A stretch of DNA of 7,898 nucleotides from assembly GCA_903861055.1 (NCBI GenBank), contig CAIOSU010000142.1, positions 1 to 7,898 of the forward strand, written 5' to 3'. Position numbers and translations under genes: made by a program. The stretch is from an uncultured bacterium. Lineage in GTDB: Bacteria; Bacteroidota; Bacteroidia; Chitinophagales; CAIOSU01. The notes below the pieces were generated by a model. That model was not told the origin of the DNA. It ran no database searches and was given only the letters and a program-made list of their open reading frames with translations. Shown one piece after another: positions 1 through 6,250 of this stretch; the first letter of the stretch is position 1; each line of letters opens with the position of its first letter.

Positions 1-694
1 ATACTCGAGTTACATCGGTATGTGAGCCAACCATTCTAACAGGCTTACCGTCTTTATCCAATTCCATGTATCCACGGCAAACAATCAACCGGTAAGAACC
101 ATTTTTGTGCAAAAAACGAGTTAAATGATACAGGTAGGGGGTTTGCTTGGTTAGGTAATTTTGTACAATTTGAGTGGTTTTCTCTGCATCATCAGGGTGC
201 ATCAGGCGCTGCCAAGTATGCAATTTGTTTTCCAGTTCATGCTCTGCAAAGCCAAGCATTTTTTTCCATTGCTTCGAGTATGTAACTTCGTCGGTCAAGA
301 TGTTCCAATCCCAAAGGCCATCGGTCATGCCTTTTATGGCCAACTCGTATCGAGTAGCATCTTGGTGGCTTTCTAATGGAGTAGAATAGTTTTGCTGTTC
401 AATTGCGGGGGAATACAGCATACCGGTTGATACAAGCTCCGCTTCGGCAGCAGTTAGCTTCTTTGCCAGTAAGTTTTCTAAAATCGGATTCGAAATCGCT
501 TTACCTATTACATCCGCCAAATTGAGGTATTCACTTTCCGAGGCATTAGCGCGAAGTAGTTCGTATTCTTTCGGTTTCAGTAACTCCAATGACAGCCTGT
601 ACTTTTCAATTCCAAGTTTTTGATAAAAAAAACCATTGTTACTAAGTATTGCCACTAGGCACTTAGGGTCACCACTTTCGTATAAAGCCGTCAT
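1..694 (-). CDS. PAS-domain sensor/signalling protein, N-terminal part (partial at left edge)
   Basis: The reading frame is open from an ATG at 694-692 to the window edge (231 codons). An in-frame TAA lies upstream at 739-737, so the N-terminus is complete and the C-terminus is missing. Residues 1-105 match no domain I recognise; they look helical and contain GFFYQKLGIEKYRLSLELL. Residues about 115-231 read as a PAS fold of the PAS_3 type with its PAC part: DGLWDWNILTDEVTYS, W-K-K-MLGF, a MHPDD motif at 165-169, RFLHKNGSYR, and the closing GSHTDVT at 223-229. Such domains sense small ligands or redox state, or mediate dimerisation, and in this phylum usually precede further PAS repeats, a histidine kinase or a diguanylate cyclase. 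The output domain lies outside the window, so I do not name one. It is transcribed away from nusB and preceded by strong inverted repeats. The PAS call is firm; the overall function is open. Confidence 0.85.
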   Translation of the reverse strand, partial: MTALYESGDPKCLVAILSNNGFFYQKLGIEKYRLSLELLKPKEYELLRANASESEYLNLADVIGKAISNPILENLLAKKLTAAEAELVSTGMLYSPAIEQQNYSTPLESHQDATRYELAIKGMTDGLWDWNILTDEVTYSKQWKKMLGFAEHELENKLHTWQRLMHPDDAEKTTQIVQNYLTKQTPYLYHLTRFLHKNGSYRLIVCRGYMELDKDGKPVRMVGSHTDVTRV

Positions 695-730
695 GAGCGT
701 AAATATAATACTATCTCCAAAGGTTTTCTC

Positions 731-746
731 TACGTATTAATACGTA
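731..746. promoter_or_regulatory. Perfect 16-bp palindrome upstream of PAS gene (candidate operator)
   Basis: TACGTATTAATACGTA reads identically on both strands. It lies 37-52 bp upstream of the PAS gene ATG, where a dimeric regulator could bind. It also contains the in-frame stop that bounds that gene. A binding role is inferred from symmetry and position only; no regulator family is recognised. Confidence 0.45.
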
Positions 747-750
747 AATT

Positions 751-790
751 AACTAGGCACATACACCGCCCGTGGTATATGTGCCTAGTT
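751..790. repeat. 40-bp inverted repeat / hairpin in the PAS gene leader
   Basis: The 13-base arms AACTAGGCACATA (751-763) and TATGTGCCTAGTT (778-790) are perfectly complementary. One mismatch (764/777) and three more pairs (765-767 with 774-776) extend the stem to 17 positions around a 6-base loop. It sits four bases from the 16-bp palindrome and 57-96 bp upstream of the PAS gene start. Neither side has the T-run of an intrinsic terminator, so a leader-RNA structure, an operator or a factor-dependent terminator fits better. The stem itself is certain; its role is not. Confidence 0.7.
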
Positions 791-1214
791 GACCAACCCA
801 TGAAAAGCACTTCAATATCCTTCGCCTCGTATCTACTTTCCTATATCCCTACTAGTATCGTTTGCTGCATTATGTTTTGTTGTAGGTAGTTATTGCAGTC
901 TGCCATTGATACGGGCTGCACAATCTTTGGTTTCGCTGCTGGCAGTATATTAGGGCAATTGGGCAGCTGAAATGCATAAAGTGTTCATAATGTGCTAGAA
1001 AGTTTTTAATTGCCAAACAGCCCCAAAACCAGCGGTATAATCCTATTTGCGTAAACAACAATACTGCAGCTACAACTTTAAACGCAGTGCTCAACAGCCT
1101 GCATTTGGGGTGGGGTTGGGCTGCTTTATACATTGTAGGCCATCAACATCGGTTTCATCTTCATTAATTTCAGGTAATATGAACCCAGCAGCTATGCAAT
1201 TATCAAAAGCATTG

Positions 1215-1245
1215 TTGCTTATTCTCTAAAAAATGTGGATTTTTG
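1215..1245 (+). promoter_or_regulatory. Probable Bacteroidota-type promoter of nusB
   Basis: A TTG at 1215-1217 is followed after 20 bases by GATTTTTG at 1238-1245, one base off the phylum's -7 consensus TAnnTTTG. The spacing suits the -33/-7 arrangement of the Bacteroidota major sigma factor. It would give a leader of about 40 bases before the nusB ATG at 1294. The match is imperfect, so this is a moderate call. Confidence 0.4.
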
Positions 1246-1293
1246 CAGCCTTGAAAGATGGAAAGCATTGTTCTTTTTAAATGATTGGCCCCT

Positions 1294-2235
1294 ATGTTGA
1301 GCAGACGGAATTTACGCGTTAAGGTAATGCAGTTCATTTATGCCCACGAGCGGGGTTCGTTTAACAGCCCTTCGGCTGCCAAACAATCGCTGTTGGCCAA
1401 CGTAACCCAAACCTATGAGTTGGGCCTATACATCCTCTATTTTTTGCGTAAGGTTGCCCAATATGCCCAAAAAGAGGCCGATATGAAAGGGGCAAAACAC
1501 CTACCTACCGCCGCCGATTTATCTTTTAGTACCCGCCTGGCCGAGAACGAATTTATACTAGAACTGGAGCAGCATAAGCTATTCAACAACGAACTGAATA
1601 AGTATAAGGTTGATAAGATTGAGTTTGATGATGCCAACCGTAAGTTTTTTAGGGAGCTTGCCGTTGCCCCTGAATACAAAGTATATATTGAGATGCCCAA
1701 CCCATCGGTAAAAGAGCATGTTAAAATCATTAAGTTTCTTTTTAACAAGATTCTATTACCTAGCGAAGTTTTTACCCAACACTTAGAAGAAGAATTCTCG
1801 AACTGGATTGACGACCACCAAGTGGTGACCTATAGATTGAACGACTTTTTGGAGAATTATACTATCGGAAAGTCGCTAGATAAAATAACCGACCTAAATG
1901 TAGAAGTGGATGATAGGGAGTTTGTGAATGAATTGTTTCAATTTACCCTCGACCACCAATCCTATTTTTCGGAATTGATAGAGCCAAAACTCGAAAACTG
2001 GGATGTAGAGCGTATAGCCATCCTCGATTTGATATTAATGAAAATGGCGCTTTGTGAGCTATTATACTTCCCGATGATACCCGTAAAAGTGACTATAAAC
2101 GAGTATATTGAAATAGCAAAGCTATACAGCACCCCAAAAAGCAAGGATTTTGTAAACGGCGTTTTAGATAAAATAATGAAGGAGCTGAAAGATAGCGGCA
2201 GTATCAGAAAAAGCGGAAGAGGACTGCAAGGTTAA
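1294..2235 (+). CDS. nusB: Transcription antitermination factor NusB
   Basis: NusB binds boxA RNA together with ribosomal protein S10 (NusE) and supports antitermination of rRNA transcription in the cytoplasm. I chose the ATG at 1294 (MLSRRNLRVKVMQFIYAHE) because the basic first helix with RR..R...MQ..YA is where the family begins; a TTG nine bases upstream is also in frame. The C-terminal NusB fold covers roughly residues 207-300, with RIAILD (240-245), INEYIEIAK (about 268-276) and KSKDFVNGVLD ending at 292. The protein has 313 residues against about 140 in E. coli. The extra length lies between the first helix and the C-terminal core, as is usual in Bacteroidota. It is the first gene of the plus-strand block, with its own probable promoter and a 93-bp gap before the next gene. 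Identification is secure. Confidence 0.95.
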   Translation: MLSRRNLRVKVMQFIYAHERGSFNSPSAAKQSLLANVTQTYELGLYILYFLRKVAQYAQKEADMKGAKHLPTAADLSFSTRLAENEFILELEQHKLFNNELNKYKVDKIEFDDANRKFFRELAVAPEYKVYIEMPNPSVKEHVKIIKFLFNKILLPSEVFTQHLEEEFSNWIDDHQVVTYRLNDFLENYTIGKSLDKITDLNVEVDDREFVNELFQFTLDHQSYFSELIEPKLENWDVERIAILDLILMKMALCELLYFPMIPVKVTINEYIEIAKLYSTPKSKDFVNGVLDKIMKELKDSGSIRKSGRGLQG

Positions 2236-2270
2236 AAAAGGTTAAGAAATAGTACCAAAACACCTTTTTT
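2234..2270 (+). terminator. Weak candidate terminator hairpin after nusB
   Basis: AAAAAAGGT (2234-2242) is exactly complementary to ACCTTTTTT (2262-2270) across a 19-base loop, so the right arm ends in a T-run. The stem is A/T-rich and the loop long, so termination would be weak. It starts in the nusB stop codon and abuts the next promoter. Partial read-through into the next gene is likely. Confidence 0.3.
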
Positions 2271-2284
2271 GTTGTCCAATTTTA

Positions 2285-2292
2285 TAAATTTG
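2285..2292 (+). promoter_or_regulatory. -7 promoter element of the DUF1573-yajC-ybbR-coaE unit
   Basis: TAAATTTG matches the Bacteroidota -7 consensus TAnnTTTG exactly. It lies 36 bases before the ATG at 2329 and is followed by a very A-rich leader typical of the phylum. The -33 region (about 2262-2265) has no clear TTG at ideal spacing; TTG at 2269-2271 is closer than usual. The element is convincing, the full promoter less so. Confidence 0.55.
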
Positions 2293-2328
2293 CACATTGA
2301 AACTTAAAACAAACTAAAAACAAGAAAA

Positions 2329-2832
2329 ATGAAGAAGGCATTATTTCTAGTGCTCGCTGCAGGCTTTTTCTTTGCGTCTTGCGAGAGCGGTACAGAGGGA
2401 GGCGACACAGCTACTACCCCAACTGATTCAACTGCGGTGAACACCGATGCAGTGAACAACCCGAACACTGGTATGGAAAACCCTGTACCTACAGGCCCAA
2501 CTACCACCGTTACTTTTGACCAAATGGAACACAACTGGGGTAAAATTAAAGAAGGCACTGTACAAGAGCATACCTTCACATTTACCAACACCGGTACTAA
2601 TGACTTTATCATTAGCGACGCTAAAGGTTCTTGCGGTTGCACTGTTCCTTACTACCCAACCGAGCCAATTCCTCCAGGTGGTAAAGGCGAAATCAAAGTT
2701 TCTTTTGATAGCAAAGGCAAAACTGGCATGCAACAAAAGCAAGTTACCATTACTGCCAATACCGACCCAAGCACTACCGTGTTGAATGTAATGAGCGAAG
2801 TGGAAGGTGGCGAAGCGCCAGCAGCTAAATAA
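2329..2832 (+). CDS. DUF1573 domain lipoprotein
   Basis: This 167-residue envelope protein starts MKKALFLVLAAGFFFASC, a short positively charged and hydrophobic signal with the lipid-attachment cysteine at 18. The lipobox FASC has Phe at -3, which is somewhat unusual. A Thr/Asn/Pro-rich linker (about 19-58) leads to one DUF1573 domain (about 61-156), an Ig-like beta sandwich. It shows FDQMEHNWGKIKEG, FTFTNTG and the hallmark SCGCT (101-105), followed by PIPPGGKGEIKVSFDS. The start is the only ATG in frame before the signal, after an A-rich leader without a Shine-Dalgarno sequence. DUF1573 proteins are very common in Bacteroidota, and one is often coded next to yajC. The molecular role is unknown, so I give no gene symbol. 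The two cysteines of SCGCT could form a disulfide or bind metal; that is inference. Confidence 0.92.
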   Translation: MKKALFLVLAAGFFFASCESGTEGGDTATTPTDSTAVNTDAVNNPNTGMENPVPTGPTTTVTFDQMEHNWGKIKEGTVQEHTFTFTNTGTNDFIISDAKGSCGCTVPYYPTEPIPPGGKGEIKVSFDSKGKTGMQQKQVTITANTDPSTTVLNVMSEVEGGEAPAAK

Positions 2833-2850
2833 TTGAGGGATATACACGAA

Positions 2851-3219
2851 ATGGTAAATTTTCAGAGTTTGTTCTTGATGGCGGGAAATCCGCAGGGTGG
2901 CAGTCCATGGTCGATGTTTGTGATGATGGGTGCCGTAATGATCGTGTTTTATTTTTTCATGATTCGCCCCCAGAGTAAGAAAGCCAAAGAACAGAAGACT
3001 TTTTTGGATGGATTGAAGAAAGGTGACAAAGTTGTTACCATCGGCGGTATCCACGGAAAAGTGCTTAAAGTAGCCGACGATTCGTTTTTGATTGAAGTTG
3101 ATGCTAGTACCAAGCTAAAAATTGAAAAATCGGCGATTTCGTACGATTTTACAAAAGCGGCTATAACTGCTGCACCAAACAATAAAAAAGAGGAAGTAGC
3201 TACTGTAGAGGAAAATTAA
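2851..3219 (+). CDS. yajC: Sec translocase accessory subunit YajC
   Basis: YajC is a small inner-membrane partner of SecDF and the SecYEG protein translocation channel. The 122-residue product has one membrane segment at about residues 19-37 (WSMFVMMGAVMIVFYFFMI), then the signature RPQSKKAKEQ (39-48) and LKKGDKVVTIGGIHGKV (55-71) of the cytoplasmic domain, and a charged Lys/Glu-rich tail. I chose the ATG at 2851 because GAGGGA at 2835-2840 sits about ten bases upstream as a ribosome binding site. A TTG at 2833 and an ATG at 2878 are also in frame. The gene starts 18 bp after the DUF1573 gene, so the two are probably cotranscribed. Length and motifs are normal for the family. Confidence 0.95.
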   Translation: MVNFQSLFLMAGNPQGGSPWSMFVMMGAVMIVFYFFMIRPQSKKAKEQKTFLDGLKKGDKVVTIGGIHGKVLKVADDSFLIEVDASTKLKIEKSAISYDFTKAAITAAPNNKKEEVATVEEN

Positions 3220-3231
3220 TAATTTAACATT

Positions 3232-4209
3232 ATGGAAGCTCCGAAAGGCCCGGAAGACAAGTTACCGAGAAAAACCGGTTCGGTTGGAACTTCAAGAAAT
3301 ACAGCGATACTCGTGCTTTGCGTGGGTATCGCTGCTTTTTTATGGCTACTCATTAAACTATCCGATTCGTATAACTGGCGCGTGCCTGTTACCCTCACTT
3401 ACTCTAATTTGCCCGATGATAAGGTAGCCGTTAGGGAGTTGCCTACCAAAAGCGAAATAATGGTGAATGCTACGGGGTTTAAAATTATTTTAGCCCGGTT
3501 CCGAATTGTACGGATTTCGTTACCTATTTCCTATCGCGAAAACATGAACCAGCCCTTTGTTTTGGCCAGTGCACTCGAAAACGAATTGGCTGGCGATATG
3601 CCGCTAGGGTACAAGTTATTGAGCTTTTCGCCAGATACCATTTACTTGCAGTTTGAGAAAAAGACCACTAAAAAAGTACCCATTGTAATAAGTGGCACCG
3701 TATCGTATGCCAAACAATATGAGGGTAGGGGTTTGCCGGTTTTATCTCCCGATTCGGTAACGGTAATCGGCCCCGAAAGTGTATTGGATACGCTGCAGCA
3801 GTGGTATACTCAGCCCATGAAGTTTAAAGAGATTGCTGAAAGTAAGAATGGCGAAATTGCCCTGCAGAAACCCTATTATAGTTCGGTATCGCTGGCACAA
3901 ACCAAGGTTAAATATAATATTGAAGTGGAGCCGTTTACGCAACTTACCCGCGAAGTTGAAATTGAGCTGTTAAATGTACCTCGTAATAAGCAGATAACAC
4001 CTTACCCTAAAACCGTTAAAGTGTTTGTGCATGTGGGTTTGAGTAACCTTGAAGCGGCGCGGAATGCTACTCTTAAAGCCACAGCAGACTTTAAGAACAT
4101 TAACCTAAAGCAGGATAGGTTTGTAGAGGTAAAACTAAGCGGCTATCCAAGTTTTATGAAAATTAGCAGCTTTGAGCCTTTTAATATTGAATTTATAGTG
4201 TACAACTGA
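3232..4209 (+). CDS. YbbR-like (CdaR family) membrane-anchored protein
   Basis: The 325-residue product has a short charged N-terminus, one membrane segment at about residues 24-43 (TAILVLCVGIAAFLWLLIKL) and an exported beta-rich remainder. The latter falls into YbbR-like repeats at roughly 50-140, 147-232 and 235-325. The clearest is the second, with KKVPIVISGTV followed by LSPDSVTVIGPESVLDTL (171-188). In Firmicutes, YbbR/CdaR proteins bind and regulate the diadenylate cyclase CdaA. In Bacteroidota the family occurs, often between yajC and coaE, but its partner is less clear and no cyclase gene lies in this window. The gene starts 12 bp after yajC, and its stop overlaps the coaE start by one base (TGATG), so it shares their transcript. 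The family call rests on topology, repeat pattern and context. Confidence 0.82.
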   Translation: MEAPKGPEDKLPRKTGSVGTSRNTAILVLCVGIAAFLWLLIKLSDSYNWRVPVTLTYSNLPDDKVAVRELPTKSEIMVNATGFKIILARFRIVRISLPISYRENMNQPFVLASALENELAGDMPLGYKLLSFSPDTIYLQFEKKTTKKVPIVISGTVSYAKQYEGRGLPVLSPDSVTVIGPESVLDTLQQWYTQPMKFKEIAESKNGEIALQKPYYSSVSLAQTKVKYNIEVEPFTQLTREVEIELLNVPRNKQITPYPKTVKVFVHVGLSNLEAARNATLKATADFKNINLKQDRFVEVKLSGYPSFMKISSFEPFNIEFIVYN

Positions 4210-4808
4210 TGCTACTTGTAGGTATAACAGGGGGAATAGGTAGCGGTAAAAGCACCGTTTGTAAAATTTTTGAGGTGCTTAGTGTGCCCATTTACTATGC
4301 CGACGACCGGGCAAAGTACCTCATGCACCACGACTTGAACCTAGTACTTGCCCTTAAAGATACCTTTGGCACCGATATTTATAAAGATGGGCAACTTGAC
4401 AGGGTATTGCTCGCCTCTCGGGTTTTTGCTGATAAAGAACAACTAGCCAAACTGAATGCCTTAGTGCATCCAGCCGTGGCGCAAGATACTCTTGCTTGGC
4501 AGATGGCACATAGCTCGGTCCCTTATACCCTGCGAGAGGCTGCCTTGCTGTTCGAAACTGGATCGTACCAATCACTGCACAAGGTTATTGTAGTTACCGC
4601 CCCGCTAGAGGTTCGGATAGCGAGAGTAATGGGGCGCGATAATGTTACCGAGGAACAAGTAAGAGACCGTATTGCCAACCAATGGAGCGAGGAGCAGAAA
4701 GTTGCGTTGGCCGATTACATCATTGCCAACGATGGCGAAGCTGCATTGATACCGCAGGTGCTTAATATTCACAACCAATTGCTGCAAACTACTAAAGCTG
4801 AAGGTTAA
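4209..4808 (+). CDS. coaE: Dephospho-CoA kinase
   Basis: CoaE phosphorylates the 3'-hydroxyl of the ribose of dephospho-CoA with ATP, the final step of coenzyme A synthesis, in the cytoplasm. The 199 residues are the normal family length. The Walker A loop is GGIGSGKST (8-16). It is followed by YADD (30-33, the substrate-side acid), LVHP (85-88), EAALLFETG (110-118), the GRDNVTEEQVRDRI lid-side segment (142-155) and YIIANDG (170-176) near the C-terminus. The ATG shares its A with the stop codon of the upstream gene, which points to translational coupling. Only 8 bp separate its stop from the stop of the convergent lipoprotein gene, and no terminator is visible there. Confidence 0.96.
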   Translation: MLLVGITGGIGSGKSTVCKIFEVLSVPIYYADDRAKYLMHHDLNLVLALKDTFGTDIYKDGQLDRVLLASRVFADKEQLAKLNALVHPAVAQDTLAWQMAHSSVPYTLREAALLFETGSYQSLHKVIVVTAPLEVRIARVMGRDNVTEEQVRDRIANQWSEEQKVALADYIIANDGEAALIPQVLNIHNQLLQTTKAEG

Positions 4809-4816
4809 GTTAGAGG

Positions 4817-5260
4817 CTAAGGTTGAATAGTTACGGCACTGCTGGTAACGACATTGCTTTGGTTGCCAGCCCTATCGGTCATGTAAATGCTGTAAGTGGC
4901 TGTTTCTGCTGCCCCTAATCCAATCAATCCGACCCTATCTAATACCACTGAGAGGGTACCTTTAATGGCTATGGTGCTGTTTGTGGGTGCTAACTGCTTT
5001 ACCCTAAACTCGTATACCACGCCGTTGCGCGAGTCGGTAAGGTACAGGTTCTTAATATCTGGGTCGTTGCTGCCAAGGTCGCCATCGCCGTCTTCGTAGG
5101 CTAGCACAATGGTTACCGAATCAGCATATTGTACTGCGGTAGTTGGCGAAACGCTAACAAAGGTCAACGATGGCACTTTACTTAATTCTTCATCGTCTTT
5201 GCTGCACGATGCAAAGACACTAAGTATTACGCCGAGTATAACTATCCAATACTGCTTCAT
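4817..5260 (-). CDS. Small exported lipoprotein with DGDGDLG loop, unknown function
   Basis: The 147-residue product starts MKQYWIVILGVILSVFASC, a lipoprotein signal with the modified cysteine at 19, followed by SKDDEE, a sorting-type acidic stretch. The mature part is beta-rich and carries DGDGDLGSNDPD (57-68), which resembles an acidic calcium-binding loop, then NLYLTDSRNGVVYEF (71-85). It ends YSIYMTDRAGNQSNVV...IQP, so an Ig/PKD-like sandwich is likely. I chose the ATG at 5260 rather than one 21 bases upstream because it gives a proper signal peptide and overlaps the upstream stop as ATGA, a sign of translational coupling. It is the last gene of the minus-strand operon. I do not recognise a characterised family; short lipoproteins with this loop are common in Bacteroidota. 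Confidence 0.85.
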   Translation of the reverse strand: MKQYWIVILGVILSVFASCSKDDEELSKVPSLTFVSVSPTTAVQYADSVTIVLAYEDGDGDLGSNDPDIKNLYLTDSRNGVVYEFRVKQLAPTNSTIAIKGTLSVVLDRVGLIGLGAAETATYSIYMTDRAGNQSNVVTSSAVTIQP

Positions 5261-6201
5261 GGCTGTATATAAAAGCTCCAATAGGTTTTGTAAGGCAATA
5301 TCATGCTGGTTGTTGGCATTTCTACTATTGGGCCAGCGGCATTGTCCTGCGTATAGTAGCGCATATAAACGATGCTTCCAGCCGCGAAATTAGATGTGTT
5401 GAGGGTTGCTATCCAAAATTGACCAGCGCCGCCAAGATTCACGAATGAAGCGTTTACCTCGCTATATCCTGCTGCAGCCGTGCTAAAGTCATTTTCGTTA
5501 TAAGAGGTGCGAAGCTTGTTGTATAGCAACTGGTTTTGGGGCGTGTTGTCGTCAGACACAAACAGCACCATATTGATGGTGGTGCCCGTGCTTACTATAA
5601 ATGGGTTGTAGTTTATTGAATCAATCCGGTTGTTTTTCTTGGATAATTCTACCGTGTAATCCGAATTAGCTGCCAGATAATAATCAATTCTGGGCTTAAG
5701 GTTAGGTAGCTGTTGTGTTTGGCCCATCATATCGGGGGCGCCAGCCATTATCCAAGCGGCTATGGCATCCACATAGTTTTGCTCCAGCGGCACGCCAATG
5801 TTATCTTGTGGCATGCGGTCGTTTACACCCACAAAGCAGCAATTGGTAATGCGCTCGTGTAGCACCGAGTTTGCGGTATCGCCGGGTACTACTCTATATT
5901 GGAAGCTAGAATCTTGGTTGTTTTTTACTATTGGGTGATACACCAAAGTGGCGTAAGAACTTTCAATAGTGCGGAAATCGGGCTCGAAATTACCATCGTG
6001 GCAACCTGGTCCAGCACAACGGGTCTCGAATATGTTCTTTTGCAGCCAAGCGAGTGTATTGGGTTGCAAAGTATCAACCGGAGCTGGTGGGGTTGTATAC
6101 ACCACATCGTCATAGGGGTTGTATGGTGCATCACCGGGCTTCTCGCAAGAAGCAATGAATGCAACTGCAATTATTGCAAATATGTAGGGCAACTGTTTCA
6201 T
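5257..6201 (-). CDS. Lipoprotein with cytochrome c-like (CX4CH) domain
   Basis: The 314-residue product begins MKQLPYIFAIIAVAFIASC, a lipoprotein signal with lipobox IASC and the lipidated cysteine at 19. A Pro/Tyr/Asp-rich linker follows. Residues about 48-156 look like a monoheme cytochrome c domain of the planctomycete-type (PSCyt1-like) group. It has NIFETRCAGPGCHDG with a CX4CH heme-attachment motif (C62, C67, H68), then RMPQ with Met130 as candidate sixth ligand, and YVDAIAAWIMAGAPD (143-157). The motif has two more residues than canonical CXXCH. A Cys-Cys pair (121-122) lies just before RMP. Residues about 165-314 form a beta-rich domain ending in IQP. It starts 49 bp after the DUF1501-like gene and overlaps the next gene by 4 bp. 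An electron-transfer or redox-sensing role in the envelope is inferred; heme binding is not proven from sequence. Confidence 0.82.
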   Translation of the reverse strand: MKQLPYIFAIIAVAFIASCEKPGDAPYNPYDDVVYTTPPAPVDTLQPNTLAWLQKNIFETRCAGPGCHDGNFEPDFRTIESSYATLVYHPIVKNNQDSSFQYRVVPGDTANSVLHERITNCCFVGVNDRMPQDNIGVPLEQNYVDAIAAWIMAGAPDMMGQTQQLPNLKPRIDYYLAANSDYTVELSKKNNRIDSINYNPFIVSTGTTINMVLFVSDDNTPQNQLLYNKLRTSYNENDFSTAAAGYSEVNASFVNLGGAGQFWIATLNTSNFAAGSIVYMRYYTQDNAAGPIVEMPTTSMILPYKTYWSFYIQP

Positions 6202-6250
6202 TGCGTAATGTCCATTTGAATTTTCAACTTGCTCATGTTACATTTCGTAT

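Larger units (their letters stand above)
695..1293. other. Long intergenic region between divergent genes
   Basis: This stretch of about 600 bp separates the divergent PAS gene and nusB. The part next to the PAS gene (731-790) contains two inverted repeats, listed separately, and the part next to nusB contains a probable promoter. Between about 800 and 1200 I see no convincing gene. The longest frame, minus strand 1133-870 (87 codons), has a composition rich in Cys, His, Trp and Gln and no recognisable motif. A G-rich run at 1107-1120 has three G-tracts, one short of a classical quadruplex. The stretch could hold a small RNA or a decayed gene, but nothing seen supports either. Confidence 0.6.

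Noticed and set aside
751..790. Reading the 40-bp inverted repeat as an intrinsic terminator.
   Set aside because: No T-run follows the stem on either strand, and it sits upstream of the PAS gene start rather than after a recognised gene.
1106..1120. G-rich run that might form a G-quadruplex.
   Set aside because: Only three tracts of three or more G are present close together; a fourth is missing.
870..1133. An 87-codon minus-strand frame in the intergenic region with a hydrophobic stretch.
   Set aside because: It has no recognisable motif, an odd composition (many Cys, His, Trp, Gln), no ribosome binding site and no operon context. A chance frame is the simpler reading.
1040..1180. A short frame on the minus strand ending near 1090 that reads like an acidic peptide (EINEDETDVDG).
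   Set aside because: It is about 43 codons between stops with no in-frame ATG found and no context, so it cannot be supported as a gene.
2428..3054. A 208-codon minus-strand frame overlapping the DUF1573 and yajC genes.
   Set aside because: It lies opposite two well-supported genes and reads as low-quality protein rich in His, Phe and Trp. It is a shadow.
6216..6227. Short inverted repeat TTGAATTTTCAA in the gap before the cytochrome-like gene.
   Set aside because: Five-base A/T-rich arms are expected by chance, and the genes around it appear to be in one operon.
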